Shown: positions 22,901-35,321, counted from the first letter of the stretch. The stretch is DNA of 64,000 nt from Lasiosphaeria ovina (GCA_033439765.1 JAULSN010000001.1:372001-436000); one strand, 5' to 3'. Notes: a model not told the origin generated them from the letters alone. Numbers and translations: made by a program.

Positions 22901-25900
22901 GGTGCTTCCACCCTGGCTGTGGATATCCGTAACTGCAAGTCTGCCAACATATCTTCGGTATCCCAGATTCCCTTTCCGTCTCTCGACAATAACGCCGAAA
23001 GATCAAGGTGCTGGAGGATCGACGGACTTGTTAGCGCGTTGGTGTGCGGCAAGTGGATGTGAATGGCGTGCGTCAATGTGAATCCCTGTCAGCTTCTGGG
23101 GATGCATGCGCTATGATTGGCTTCCGTTCCGTCGGGTCGGCCTTTATAGGCATAGGCGTTTAGTTACAACTGCCGACTTTGACTCCAGCGCTCGCTAGCT
23201 CGTGGTGGGTGTGCTTGAGCCAGAAGCTCGCGGCACAGGCTCGCCAGTTCATCAGCAAGGCGGCTTTTCGACGCGAGTTCGCTCTCTGCACTTCGAGGTT
23301 CCATGCCTTGAGGTGGTTAAACCCAATTTCAGCAGTGTATCAGGGGACACAATTGAACGAGCTCGTGAGATAGGAATAGTCGTCAGTACCCGACGGACCT
23401 CTGAAACTAGCCAAAGCGACCCTGCAGGGCTGCAGTGGTCATCTGTCAGAAGTACAGCACAGCCAAAGCGATGTCCATCTTCGCACGACGCCTCATTGTC
23501 TGCAGACTGGCGGGTGCAGTGCACGCGCAGCAATAGAAGCAGGCTTCGTGTATTAAGAAGGGAGGTCGTCAATATTTGTCCTTTGCGGCGGGAATGTAAT
23601 GGAATGCTTGTCGATGGATGGCCTGATATCAAGTATTTGGCGTGCGGTCGGACGGGGACTTACTGTGTGGGTTTTGGTTGAAGTGGAGTGCAGAGTAGAT
23701 TGTGCTTGTTATCCAGTAGCCTGCTGAACCAGATTTGCTTTGGCGGGGTTCGCGCATTCTCCTTATGTAGGGTACTCCGAACCCCTTGACCGTAAGGTAC
23801 AAGTATTAAATAGTACATACACAATACAAGCAGAGAGGAGCTCCTGTGTATTACGCTGTAATTCCTGATTATCGTAATTCCTGATTATCTACCGAAAGTT
23901 GTTCAATACCATATGTATTACATGTATTTCTAGTACATGTATCCGTATCGATATAATGCCTCCCGGGGGGCCTCGGGGTTAGTACAAATAGGTAATGTAC
24001 TTGTACATACCATATACGGAACACCTGCGCTGTACGCAATCCGTAGGGATAGTGGTGGGCGACGACAGTTACAGGCGAGGTCAACAACAGAACATAAAGC
24101 CTCCCTGAAAACCGTGGGGTGTGGACACGACAACCCGACAGCCGCCGTCTAACATGGCGGCAGGCAATGAACGAACGCAATGTGCTCATGCCGCGTTGAC
24201 ATACGAGATTAACCAACAGGTTTCGAGCATTTTAATCTCCATGCATGCTGGAATGCGTTCCGGCAGATTTTGCGGCGCTCTAATTCGAGGTATTGGCCGG
24301 TATCTGCATACGGTTATTCTGGTGCCAACTAGCTCCGCTGCCCGCGCTCGGATGAAGCCCATCTCGGGACGGCCATCACAACTGGGGGTATCAAGAATCT
24401 CCTTTTTTGCTCCTGCTGTTGCGCACGACCCAACTCTTGTTGACAACTGGAGAGCTGCATGACAAACGGATCAAGGCTGCGAGGTGGGGTGAGCTGTGTA
24501 GAGAGTACGTAGTCTGTTGATGGCAAACCAGGCAGGCGTTGTGTACATATCGGAGACAACCTTCCGGCGCTCGCTGGCAACCCGTCGAAAACGAAACATC
24601 AACAAATCTCACCGGCAGATGCCAGTTCAGGCCAACTACTACTATGTAGTAGAACGGCTCCGCAGTCGGTGCCCAGCCTAATCCATCATGTGTTTCTCGT
24701 AGATTTCCAAGACGCGTGCGAGAACAGGTATGGGTCCCTCCAGAGATGGAGACGGAGCAGGCAGACAGGGAAACCAGATAAGAAGCAAAAGTGACACTTT
24801 ACTGTGTGACCTGTCACTTGCTGCTGGTGGGCGGCCATCCAATGCGCTCAACCGGAGATGCGTCACAGGAAGGGGTGCCTTTTGAAGCCGGCGAGTGTAA
24901 TATTAACCTCTGCCTCTGCCTCTGCATGCGCCATGCACTGTCTTCGAAGCAACTCGGCTAGTGTTGGCTAATAACAGGAGCCGTTCACTACCTCGCCGCG
25001 CAGAAAGTATCGAAGACATGGACGGGTTCGGCTGTGGCAATGCATGCGGGCCAAGATAATGGGAACTTGACTATGTTCGCGTTCGCACTTGCTCGGCGTC
25101 CTCGTGCAGCGCTCTCATTCAAGTATCCCCTTCCGAAGCAGCGTCTGACCGTGCAAAAACAAAGCGGGGTCAGGGCCGAGAGAAAGCCGAAGTGACCCGT
25201 TGGAGGAGAGTAATTAAACCCGGAAGAGACAATTTGTACAGATACTGATCGACACTAACCGCTTTTCGGCAGGGTTATGCTCTGTGTCGGCCTGCATTTT
25301 GACACCTGCACTTGTATTCTTGACAGGTGCCAGGAGATGGGAAGTATAGCTTCTTCGCTAGGCAATGCATCTCAAGACGGGCCAGCCCCGTCACATCACC
25401 CCAAGTCGGCTTACTTACAGTGTGGGTGGGTGTGTTCAGCAATATGGAAGCAAGTCTCGGCTGCTGTCACAAATCGACAGTGCAACAGCCGCTTGTGATC
25501 AGACAGGACTGCATGCAGTCATCAAGGAAAAGACAGACGGGAACCGAAATTAGTTGCCCCTAGAACTGGTTTCTAGTTGTCGAGTTCGACACTTTGAAAG
25601 GATTGGAGAAGCTACCGCCGCCGCCGCCAACAATGGCAACCGTCACAGCACAGGAACCAATGGATCTGTTGGAAAAGGCCGCACCGCAGTGTGCAATGAT
25701 GCGCGTTGTCCCCAAAATGAAAAACCCGGCCAGCCAGCGCACAATCACCCACAGCAACTGAGCAAACGGCAGGTGCTATGCGGTCTTCCCATTGATCCGA
25801 CCGGGTTCCTGGTAACTGGTCTCATGCCCTCGTAAGCTGGAGCCGTCGATCTCTCGGCGTCTCCCGCTCGATCGAGATTGCATCGGCTGACCAAACTCGG

Positions 25901-27485
25901 TACGCGGGATTCGTGCCACAGGAGCCTTGTGCTCGCTGATATTCCTGACCCTGCCGACTCAAGATGCTACTCTCTCGAAACGGCAAAAACATCGACAGAT
26001 GAGAGAAGCCAGGATCCGTTAAGGGTATACCAAAAGTGTCGGAAGTTGAGCCAAGGAGAGGTTTCTTCGGACCGAAGACGGGACTCTGCATGGCAGGAGC
26101 AGACAGAGAAAACAAGACTCCGGCAACCCATCAAACGGATGCTGCAACAGGCTGGGGGACAACTGACAAGCCCTGATTGGAGGCCGAGTTTGCAGCTTGG
26201 ATGAATCATTCAGGATCCCTGCCTTGGCGGGCAATGCATTGGCACACCCCAATCCCAACCTCACAAATTGAAAGACTTCCGCCTCGTGAGTCTCGGCAGG
26301 CAGCGCCGGGGAAGTGGTGCGGGTGCACTTTTTGGCGAGATGGAGCCCGCAAATGCAGAAGCCGGGACCCGGTGCAGTAGTCCCATGCACCCGTCCCGTT
26401 CCGTGGCCGTCGAGTTTTCGTGAGGCGTCCCGTGGCGGTCGCCGGATGTGACACAATATCATGTTGAAGCCGGCGTGGATAAAGGGCAGCAAGGCCTTCA
26501 CACCTATCTTCGCCAGCGTCATGACTACCAGATGCGCATTGCGCGTCTTACTCCTATGGCTCGATGCCAACAACGGGCGTATCGAAACTGACGGGGTGAC
26601 CTGTCAGTTCCTGATTCGACAAGAAAACTACCGGCAGGAAAACTAAGCAAAAATGACGCTCTCCCGCCTTGGATGAGACCGGGCAACGAAAGCACTCGGA
26701 ATAATTGACGCTTTGTGGAGGCGAACCATACTCTGTGATTGGGGGGTTGTTTCTTATCGCATGGGCAACAATCAGCACTGTTTTCCTTTCTCTTTCTCGC
26801 TGTTCGGAACGCGAGCCCCGGGATTGGTGTTGTGTCCGCGGTAAGCCTCCCCAAGACTAGAAGCGAGAAACGAAGTCCCCAACAGAACAACAAACGGATG
26901 AGGCTGTACGGAACGAGCCAAACAAAACAGATATCGTCGTCATGTCTTGGCCTCCGGGTATGGCAATCTGGAGGCATGCAGGCGTGTACTATTCTTTGAC
27001 AAGCATCAACCCCGAGGTCCAGAGAGCGACATTCCTGTAGAATAGGGCAAAGTTCCGGGACGATCGACGTTTCAGGGGAGTTGTTCGCTGAATCTTCCGC
27101 CTGGTCGTCTTTTGCGCCTACCATTGCCTCGAGACATATCCCGGCGTTGACAGCTCCCAGGAACAACTTTCATGATGCTGATTTCCTGTTCTTGGCTCTC
27201 TCAAAGGGAAGAAGCCCGGGTACATTCCCATGGCTGTAGGACGCGTAAATCCGGCAAAATGGAAAGCGCCAAGATGGCATAAATTGTCATATATTAAAAC
27301 ACGGGAGGGGTCTACAGGCCTGTCGAGTCTTGATTCAAGATCATAGCGAACGCTGGAATTATCTCAGATCCCGTTCTTTGTTGTCAGGCTTGGTATGGTC
27401 GTAGAGAAGATATCTTTGTGCCGTTTTAATAGTAGGTAGTTGCTTGGCCCGTACTTCCAGAAACCCCACTGGCGGGCGTGCGACC

Positions 27486-29459
27486 ATGAAGCTCTCCGGG
27501 ATTCTCTCGATATTGTTGCAAGCAGCGGCCATTGTGGCCTCCCAAAGCATGTCGCAGAGGCCGATACTTGCGCCGATGCCATATAATCCAAGACTGCCGT
27601 TCCCCAACCCACCACAGCGTCGGCCAAGGCTTTGTGTCGTCAAGACGTATGGCGATGGGATTACCGACGACTCAGATAACATCCTTTCCGCCTTCCACGG
27701 GTGCAACAATGGGGGTCATGTGCTCTTCCCCAGAGGAAAGGTGTACGTAATTGGTACTGCCATGGACTGGACCTTTCTGAAGCACGTCGACATAGGTATG
27801 ACAGTATCCGCACCGGACGTGCTGTGGTCGGTGATAAATGGAACCAGCGCAACACATTGGAGGCTCAACGGAGGGTACTGGCTAACCCGTGTGCAATAGA
27901 CATCCAAGGACTCATCCGCTTCACCAACGACACGGCCTACTGGCAGGCCCATTCGTTTCGCTTCATCTTCCAGAACGTCACGTCTTTCTTCAAGCTTGGC
28001 GGCGAAGATGTGTGGATCTATGGCGGTACGTCTACAGGCCAAGAGTAACACCCGCTGTCGCTCTGCTGTGCCGGCCGTAAGGTAGCCCGACTCGGGCCTC
28101 TCGTTGCTCGCCGGGCTGGGAATGGAGGACAAGGGCGCTGGAAGATGCAATGTTCCGTTCTATTCCCAGCCGCCGTGATCCTTGTTCGCCGGACTCAGAG
28201 TTACCCGGCCGAAAGGCACACGACGTGCTCCCCCGACTATCCATTTCCCACTGTCCTCAATCCTAGCGTCCAGCCAAGTTAGGCTGCCATAGTCAGAGGT
28301 TCCAGGCCTCAGAGAAACGCACGGTACTTGAGGACTGACCGTGTCATTGTAGGTGGAACACTAGACGGTAACGGGCAGGTTTGGTACGATACATACGCCG
28401 CCAACGCTTATACCTTACGGCCAGTACTGGTTGGCATTGACGGGCTGAAGGACAGCGTTCTGTCAGACCTGGTGCTCCGGTACAGCCCGCAGTATTACCA
28501 CTTCGTTGCAAATGCGAGCAATATTGTGTTCAACAACATCAGTATCGCCGGCGACAGTACGAGCAAGAACACTGCTAAAAATACCGACGGTTGGGACACG
28601 TATCGAAGCCGAGACGTAACCATCATGAACTCCGTTGTCAACAATGCCGACGGTGAGTCAACGCACGTCAAGGGAGTGCATATGCGAGATACCCAGCCCG
28701 AGTGTGACGGGGAAACTCCAAACACCTGGCAAGGATTGTGGTTCCTTACTGGTTCCTCGTCGAGGGCAATGTCAGGTGGCTGCTCGCGCAAGTGGTTATT
28801 GTTTCCGGGCGATCGCATCCGTCAATCGCTTGCCACAAGGCGGCTGATCAGTTGGGCTGACCAGTTGCGAACCAGACTGCGTATCGTTCAAGCCCAACAG
28901 CACAGATATTCTGGTTCAGTCGCTCTTTTGCGCCGGCTCGCACGGGATCAGCGTCGGCAGTCTCGGTCAATATGTGGGGGAGTTCGACGTCGTTGAGTCG
29001 ATCATGGTCAGCAACGTCAGTATGCATAACGCTTCTGATGGTGCCCGCATCAAGGTGTGGCCCAATACGGCATCGGCAATGTCGGACGACCTCCAGGGCG
29101 GCGGGGGTTCAGGCCGCGTTCGCAACATCACGTACGAGGATATGCTCATCGACAACGTAGACTATGCCATTGAGATCACTCAGTGTTATGGCCAGCGCAA
29201 CCTAGCCCTCTGCCAGCAGTATCCCAGCTCGCTGACGATCGAGGACATTGTCTTTCGACGATTCAAGGGCAGGACGAGCGCAAAGTACAAACCGCTTATC
29301 GCGGCATTCGCATGTAGCAGTGCCAAGGTTTGTAGTAATATCCATGCGACCGATATTGATGTCGTCAGCCCAGGCGGTACACGCCAGGCATATTGCTTGA
29401 ACCAACAAGAAACGAACCTCGATGTCGATTGCACGACCAACTATAAGGGGTTTAACTGA
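27486..29459 (+). CDS. Secreted exopolygalacturonase, glycoside hydrolase family 28
   Basis: Four exons: 27486-27795, 27900-28025, 28353-28652 and 28876-29459, giving 439 aa. The N-terminus [19 protein letters not shown] is a typical signal peptide, so the enzyme is exported. The GH28 signature segments occur in order: [19 protein letters not shown] (two catalytic Asp), [17 protein letters not shown] (catalytic His region) and ARIKVWP (substrate-binding Arg/Lys). The [13 protein letters not shown] form and the overall pattern match fungal exo-acting enzymes that release galacturonic acid from pectin ends. Several N-x-S/T sites suggest glycosylation. All splice sites are phase 1, and introns 2 and 3 are long (327 and 223 nt). 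The enzyme fits a plant-biomass or plant-associated lifestyle. It is convergent with the XLF-like gene 172 bp away. Confidence 0.9.
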
Positions 29460-29631
29460 ATATGGGCTCAAATTGTGAATACAAAAAGCGGATGATGATG
29501 TATCTCTCATTAGTTGAACTAAATTCGTCGGTTCAAGTGTTGTTCCTGGCAGAGTGGTCCCGGTGGCTGTGTGAGGGAAGAGAAAGACACCGTGAAAGAG
29601 CCCGGGCGAAGTAAACAGAGAGCTGGCAGCG

Positions 29632-31266
29632 CTAGAACTTTCGCTTCTTCTTTGCAGGGCCAGCCGCCGCCCTCTTTTCCAAATCTTTTTGCAGTTCCGC
29701 TCGCTTCCGGTCCGCTCGCTCTTGCGAGGTTTCGCGCAGTGTCTCGGGCTTATTCCGTGGAGCCGCAGCGCTCTTCTTTCTGCCCCTATCATCGTCACTT
29801 GTACCCTCCGTATGTGTGACTGGCTCAGCGCTTGGGGCCTTTCTGCCTATAACACTAAGCTTGTGTCTCCCCGGCAGTGGGCTCGGCCGTTCTTTTGGGG
29901 GTGTGGGGGTTTTTGATCGTGGGCTTTCAGGCGCAGGCAATGTGTCATTAATCTTTCCACCAATACGTCCAAGTCCGCCCCGCCGCGGAGCATGCCTGGG
30001 AGACGAAGCCGTGGCAGAGCTCATTGTGTTATCTTCATCTTCGTCTGAGGCTGTCTCTGAGTCGCTGTTTATAGAAGCCCCCCCTGGAGCCTTTGCTCTT
30101 GACGGCGTCGCGGCACGAGGGGGAGATGGAGACGGCTTTCGATACCTGCCAAGAGCGCCGATTCGAGGGACGGAAGGCTTACCAGCCATTCTATCATTGT
30201 GTAAAGGCAGGCTTTCCGGGATCTCGACAGTTCCATCGCCTTCCGATGTCTCGTCACCGTCTGACGTCTCGTCGCCGTCAAGCCGCTCGGGTCGTGTGTT
30301 GGCAGGGCGTTTCCGAGCGGCCAAGCCAGGCGGGGTGGCCTGGACCTGGAAATCGTCCTCTTCGCGGTTATCATTGGTCTTGGCTGACTGCAATGACGGC
30401 GGCGTTTCACGATCCTCCTCCGTCGAGCGCTCGGCGAGAACAAGCTGTTGGCCTTTTCCCAGTTTCGTCCACCAGTCGTCAAGCATGGGCGAGGCTTCCA
30501 GTTCCATGTCTTCCCTGTACTCCAAGCCTGCGACACCAAAGACGCTTCTGAGGAGCGTATTCACATCGGATGACCCAGCCAGCGCACTCCGTATCGCAGA
30601 TCCGTTGCTAAGATCGGCTTCAACAAATGGGGCAAGGCCCTTGATCTTCCCTTCGGCTGCTGCTCTGGTGACCTTGCGCTTGCCCGAGAGCGAGATGAAG
30701 ACATGTTCAAGTCCTGTCCCGGTTGCCTCGAGTTTGTCGATCAGCCTAGTGATGATGCTATCTTTCTCCCGAAGGACAGAAACAAGGTCTTCTATCTGTC
30801 GCATCCGAGCTTGGTGCACTTCTACCAGGGGCAGCACTAGCTCTGTGGCCAGAGTCGACTGAGGACATTTTTTCAGGTGCATTGGCCATCGAAACGGCTT
30901 TAGGGGCTTTGGTAGAATGCAGGTGACGTGGATGACAAGGGAACCATCGTCGCCGTCCTTTGCCAAGCTCAAGCTCAAGGATGTGCTTGCATGATCGGGG
31001 TCGCTCACATCAAAGGCGGCCCGGAGGAGCTCCAGCATCTTTCGGATTTGGTCAGGCCCGTCAGTAGGATCGATGCTCGTGTCCTCCACAAGGCCTCTCT
31101 TGACGATGGGCTTCCTGTCCATGCGCTCAACCCAGACGTTGGCGAGATCAGTGAGGTGTACATTGTACGACTCGGCTGTGAAGACTGTGGAGACAAGGAG
31201 GCTCGGGATACCATGGGCGGCGGCCGGAAGGAGGCGCCATGATGGATGGTCTGGCATTTCGGGCAA
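29632..31266 (-). CDS. XLF/Cernunnos-like (Nej1-type) non-homologous end-joining factor
   Basis: A single exon of 544 aa. The N-terminal head (about 1-150) matches the fungal XLF pattern: SWRLLPAAAHGIPSLLVSTV, FTAESYNVHLTDLANVWVE, and a RGLVEDTSIDPTDGPDQIRK segment. It is followed by a helical, coiled-coil-like stalk (RQIEDLVSVLREKDSIITRL). The C-terminal half is disordered, rich in Ser/Pro and acidic residues, and ends in a basic tail (KKKRKF), which in this family binds Ku and may serve nuclear import. XLF works with XRCC4/Lif1 and DNA ligase IV to join double-strand breaks. Its upstream region contains a 7-bp GC-rich minisatellite (31524-31572). Confidence 0.85.
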   Translation of the reverse strand: MPEMPDHPSWRLLPAAAHGIPSLLVSTVFTAESYNVHLTDLANVWVERMDRKPIVKRGLVEDTSIDPTDGPDQIRKMLELLRAAFDVSDPDHASTSLSLSLAKDGDDGSLVIHVTCILPKPLKPFRWPMHLKKCPQSTLATELVLPLVEVHQARMRQIEDLVSVLREKDSIITRLIDKLEATGTGLEHVFISLSGKRKVTRAAAEGKIKGLAPFVEADLSNGSAIRSALAGSSDVNTLLRSVFGVAGLEYREDMELEASPMLDDWWTKLGKGQQLVLAERSTEEDRETPPSLQSAKTNDNREEDDFQVQATPPGLAARKRPANTRPERLDGDETSDGDETSEGDGTVEIPESLPLHNDRMAGKPSVPRIGALGRYRKPSPSPPRAATPSRAKAPGGASINSDSETASDEDEDNTMSSATASSPRHAPRRGGLGRIGGKINDTLPAPESPRSKTPTPPKERPSPLPGRHKLSVIGRKAPSAEPVTHTEGTSDDDRGRKKSAAAPRNKPETLRETSQERADRKRAELQKDLEKRAAAGPAKKKRKF

Positions 31267-32705
31267 AACGTCAAGGACAGGCTAGGAAAAGGTACGAGCA
31301 AGAGACGAAGAAGTTGCTATGCGAAATAGAGTATCCTCCAGTCACAGGCGGCCAGACTTTGCGTCAAGCAAAAAGCCTGAGCAGGAGCTGTGCGACCTCG
31401 GCGATCTATCTGAGAAACGTGAGACGTGCTCGACGGTGGGGGATGGGGCGGGGCTTGATGAGACGGGTCGTCTGGGCTGTTGTGCAACGACGGGCGCCGC
31501 CTGTCGATCGAGGGGCTGAGGCAGTGCGCGGTGCGCGGTGCGCGGTGCGCGGTGTGCGGTGTGCGGTGTGCGGACACGTCCTTCAAACTTCGCTTTCTTC
31601 CCGAACAGGTACTCAGGATGGCAGAGTGCGCTTGTTGCTTCCTAAAACAGGCTGCAGGCGCAGAGAAGTTGTGCACTGGGAGGCGCCGCCGTGCGTTGAT
31701 GGCTCGATGCACCTCAACTTGAAGCAGGGTAAAAGGCGGGGAAGCGCGAGGGTGTTGCTCCAAAGATCAAAGTTTCTGAACCAGCAGTGCTCGTCTTCTG
31801 CCTAGGCTCGTACGAGGATCACTACGCCATGTGCTCTACCGGCGCTCATTTCCCCGGGAAACCGTGCTCTCGTGGCCTGGCGTTGTGATACTGTCGTGCC
31901 ACTTGAGGAGGATGCCCGTAGGGGAGTGGGGAGTGGGGACACAAAAAAGCGCGAGAGGTGCGCTGTGTCAGGCTCGTCGTCACGCCTCGTCGCGTCAGCC
32001 AAGATTGCACGCCCCGGATACTCACGCCAAGGATTATGTGATGCCGTGTCTGCGTGTTACCGTTGTACAACAAGTACTCGCTACATCCAAAGCTGTTTCG
32101 CAATGTCGAGCTTTTTTTTTTTCCGTAGCGGTGCTGTCGTCTGTTGAATCTGGTTCGAGTTCCACTTTGTTTTTGAGGCCGGGGCTCTGGTTGGATCTAC
32201 AACAATGGTGGATGCACGTGCCCAGGCAGCACCCCAATCAGAACACCCCATTGGGGTGCAATTAGTCGGAGGGAGTCACTGCCAGAACGCTCACCTCGGT
32301 GACTCTTAGGCCATTTACCATATCAAACTGGGACGCAACCATAAGCACGTCTCTCGGAGGACACTCACGGATCTGGTGACAGTTTTCACATCTCTTTGCC
32401 AACAGAGCTGGCGCAGAGGCACGGCATATGACGCAAGTGGTGTTCAGCTAAATTGCCTTTGAAGTGTGAAAGCTGACACGTAAGCCCCTCAACCAGTTAC
32501 CTTTACTGCAATACGCAGAACCTCTGACCCTTGCCATCACAACTCATACATGCTATAATATTGTCGACAAAATCACAAGCAAGCCGTTACAAAAAGAATG
32601 CCCCACACGACCATTATCCCATCCACATTGGCCTGCTAGGCTCAGCAAACCAAATATCAAAGCTCAAACTAACCCATGGAATACCCTTTGAGATCGGCAT
32701 ACCGA
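31267..32705. other. Upstream region of the XLF-like gene and spacer
   Basis: No gene is supported. The main feature is seven tandem 7-bp units at 31524-31572. The segment 32280-32705 becomes more AT-rich and leads into the 3' end of the disrupted DUF7918 gene. Confidence 0.5.
31524..31572 (+). repeat. 7-bp minisatellite, seven units
   Basis: Four exact GTGCGCG units are followed by three exact GTGTGCG units, with no interruption. It lies 258 bp upstream of the XLF-like start codon. Confidence 0.95.
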
Positions 32706-33832
32706 CTAATCATCGGTAAGATCAACCTCTACACGACCATTGGCGAGCTTTCGGCTCTTATAACGTGACTGAAACTCTGCCTCGCTCATCTCGGGCGCCT
32801 CTCGTTTGATGCCAGCCACCCGCTCGGGTTTGACATTAAGGGCCTAACAAGAACAAGGTCAGCAATGAAACCGGTGTACGGCAAATCAACGTATATCTTT
32901 TCACCTCTTGTTTCGCCATAATTCGAGGACGCGCCGTCCGAGTTGCTCCGCGGATTGAACTTCCTCGGTAATGCTTCGACGAGGAATCATCCCCTCCTGT
33001 ATCAAACCTTCTATCAAGATATTAGACCTCAACTCCCATGGCGATACCGATCAGCAATGCGACTCACCCATAGACCAATAGCGAAACTCAAACACGGCGA
33101 ATGGGCGTCCCAAGTGGTCATTATAAACGTTCTCGGGCTTTTCCCATACATGATTGACAGGCACTGGATCTTGAGTACTAGGTGCATGTCAGTCATAGCC
33201 CTGGTTTTTGCAAAACTGCATCATGCAACCTCAACACTTACCTGGCAAAGCAATCCAGGGCTTTGCCCTTGAGTGCTTTTTCAGCCAGCGTTGGCGTTGC
33301 AACTCTTGGTGTGGATTTCGATGGCCGCGTACGTAACTTTCATATGATAAAGAGATAACGTTACTTTAAGACTCCATTTTCTTTGCTTTCTCAATCTGCT
33401 CCCTCAAGGCTTCGGGAGTGAATTGGTCTGTATCGGCTGTGAATCGCTAGTCACAGGAACAAAATGTTAATCGCGTCTAATAGTTTTACTTACCGACATC
33501 AAGTTTGGCGAAGCAAAAGCGATGTTCTTCATCCCGGCCGTTTGGAGCGACACGGACCAAGGAAGAGGTGATAAATGTCCAGGTCGTCCCCCTTTTGATG
33601 TCGTGACGAAGTTTGAGATTCAACTCATTAAGTTGGCATGTCTCCGCAATATGGTGGCTGCGTGGTTTGAAGTTTGCTGACTTGTAGACCTCTAAACTGA
33701 ATGGAGCGCCTGGTTTGTCCTCAATATATTTCAAGACGTAGGGCGCCTCCGTACGGCATCAGGATCGTCATACTCTCTGGCTGTTGCTCCATCAACCTTG
33801 ATCGTCACCTCTAGGCCCTTGATTCCCTTCAT
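32706..33832 (-). pseudogene. Disrupted DUF7918-family gene
   Basis: The minus strand starts at 33832 with MKGIKGLEVTIKVDG and EYDDPDA, the DUF7918 N-terminus. It shifts frame near 33750 into YVLKYIEDKPGAPFSLEVYK (open to 33486). A standard donor (GTAAGT) follows LDV, and the next exon gives DTDQFTPEALREQIEKAKK, then hits an in-frame TAA. After another frame change comes TPRVATPTLAEKALKGKAL, then (across introns) DPVPVNHVWEKPENVYNDHL, RPFAVFEFRYWSM, and GMIPRRSITEEVQSAEQLGR. The C-terminus is NVKPERVAGIKREAPEMSEA with a final VEVDLTDD. The fungal DUF7918 family has no known function. At least two frame changes and one stop remain after allowing plausible introns, so this is a pseudogene unless the sequence has errors. 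Confidence 0.6.
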
Positions 33833-34543
33833 GGTCGCTATGATTGGCTAGGAAGCTGCGGTGAATAATACGCGTGCCAGAACCCGCGAGAATGAGATTT
33901 TTTTTTTTTGGCGGTGGTGCGGCTCATGCCCGTCGAGAGCGTGCGTGAGACCCGGAAATTAGTTTCGCTTCTTTTTCCGGGTTGCTAGCTCATTTGGTGA
34001 ACCCCGGTCGGCGACTCAGGTGTGTACGAAGTCCCCGTTTGTTTGGGTGGGGGGCTAAAAGGGCAGTTAGAATGATACTACACAACACTTTAGGGCTTGT
34101 GTCTGTCCGGAGATCTGAACCCACGAGAAGACAGCAGTCGACCGATGAGTCGGAGTGGTTGGAAAACATAGAAAAGTTAAATTACCAGAGGCACTAACCC
34201 GCGCCTTCCTGGCCTTCCTAGCCTTCTCTCGGTGCACGCTTTGGTAAGCTACGGTACACTCTGTTCATTTGGTTGAGGGACTGTGTTCGCTCGGTGTGTT
34301 GCTAAGAGGTGTGCTGCTAAGGCAGGCACAAGCGTATTGCTTGGGCAACTACGATACTGAGTACTAAATAAGTACCCACACGGCTTTGTCACCCTTCTGC
34401 TGGGCTTGTAGAACTGGGCAATTCAAGCTCTGCCCACAACTGATTGTAGAGTTCATTTCGCGCTCAAGGAGCACTAGAATCTTAACTAGGTAGGTAGAAC
34501 ACTTCGTTCAACGTCAATTCACGACCCTCGAGCCTGTGGCTGG
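33833..34543. other. Spacer between the DUF7918 pseudogene and the DJ-1/PfpI gene
   Basis: The spacer holds a T-run near 33898-33911 and moderately AT-rich sequence. No gene, RNA or repeat element was recognised. Confidence 0.5.
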
Positions 34544-35321
34544 TCAGGATGAGTAGAACTGCCCCCTGCTGCCCGCTGGGTTGAACTCCAGGGCCTCCAA
34601 AGCCAAGGCAGTAACGAAATCCCTGTTGAAGTTTTTGAGACAGTACTCAGCAATCATTTCAATGCCTTGCAAAGTGTTAGCAATCGGCTCCCCGCTCTAG
34701 CAATGGAAACGGGAAAAGGAGCAAGAAAAAAAACACACCGGCTCCGGCACCACCCGACGTCCACAGTTCGCCCTTGCCATCAGGACCATCATATGGTTTG
34801 TCGTCGACGACCCAGCGCTGGTGCAGCCACTCGGTGTCAGGGTACATCTGCTGGACCACGCCTAAGAAACCCTTGTTGGTGGTGCATTTTCTGCCCTCGA
34901 GCACACCGGCGCTCGCAAGCCAGGCGCTGCCGATGCACGTCGTGATCCAGACGCGCGTCTTGGGCCACGCTTCTTTGATGAACTTGTCGGCCTGTGCGGG
35001 CCGGTGGGCGGGCGTCGGCCCGCCGATGAGGACCAGGTCCAGATCGCGTGGGCAGTCGTCGTACGTCACGTTCGGCTGGAACGTGAAGTTCAGGCCCGGA
35101 ACCATCACCGTGGGCTCGAGCGTCGTCGCAATGTAGAAGAATTCCATGTCGACCGCGTGCTCCTCGAACGCGGCTATGTTCGGGTCGAGCACTTTCACCT
35201 CGTCCATGTACCCTCTGGACAGGTTACCGAAGATGTCCACGCCGACAATGTCAGATAGTTGAACACCCTCGAGCATTATGCCGATGCGGAGACTCTTCTT
35301 GGAGCTAGTGGTATTCGCCAT
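34544..35321 (-). CDS. DJ-1/PfpI family protein (class I glutamine amidotransferase-like)
   Basis: Two exons, 34739-35321 and 34544-34665, with a 73-nt intron, giving 234 aa. The start at 35321 (MANTTSSKKSLRIGIMLEGV) is chosen over an in-frame ATG at 35417 because the conserved first beta-strand begins right after it. The family's nucleophile elbow is visible as ITTCIGSAWLASAG, with the candidate catalytic Cys at about residue 129. Before it lies LDLVLIGGPTPAHRP, and after it GELWTSGGAGAG. Exon 2 completes the fold with IEMIAEYCLKNFNRDFVTAL and ends GQFYSS. Fungal members include glyoxalase-III-like, protease-like and isocyanide-hydratase-like enzymes; the exact reaction cannot be told from sequence. 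A zinc-cluster-like hairpin lies about 0.5 kb upstream. Confidence 0.85.

Larger units (their letters stand above)
17745..27485. other. 9.7-kb region without recognisable genes
   Basis: This is the largest gap in the window. The first 2 kb are T-rich and probably hold the forkhead 3' untranslated region. Simple repeats include AAGC/CAAGCAG repeats (18088-18144), G17 (19093-19109) and (GT)n (19954-19974). A 15-nt duplication (CGTAATTCCTGATTA type) lies near 23872-23888. Open frames up to about 210 aa exist (for example 22213-22818 and 26525-27166, minus) but overlap rivals in other frames and show no recognisable domain. Short spliced genes or long noncoding RNAs cannot be excluded. Confidence 0.45.

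Noticed and set aside
26525..27166. 213-aa minus-strand open frame
   Set aside because: Overlaps other open frames, no recognised motif, no intron or start context to support it.
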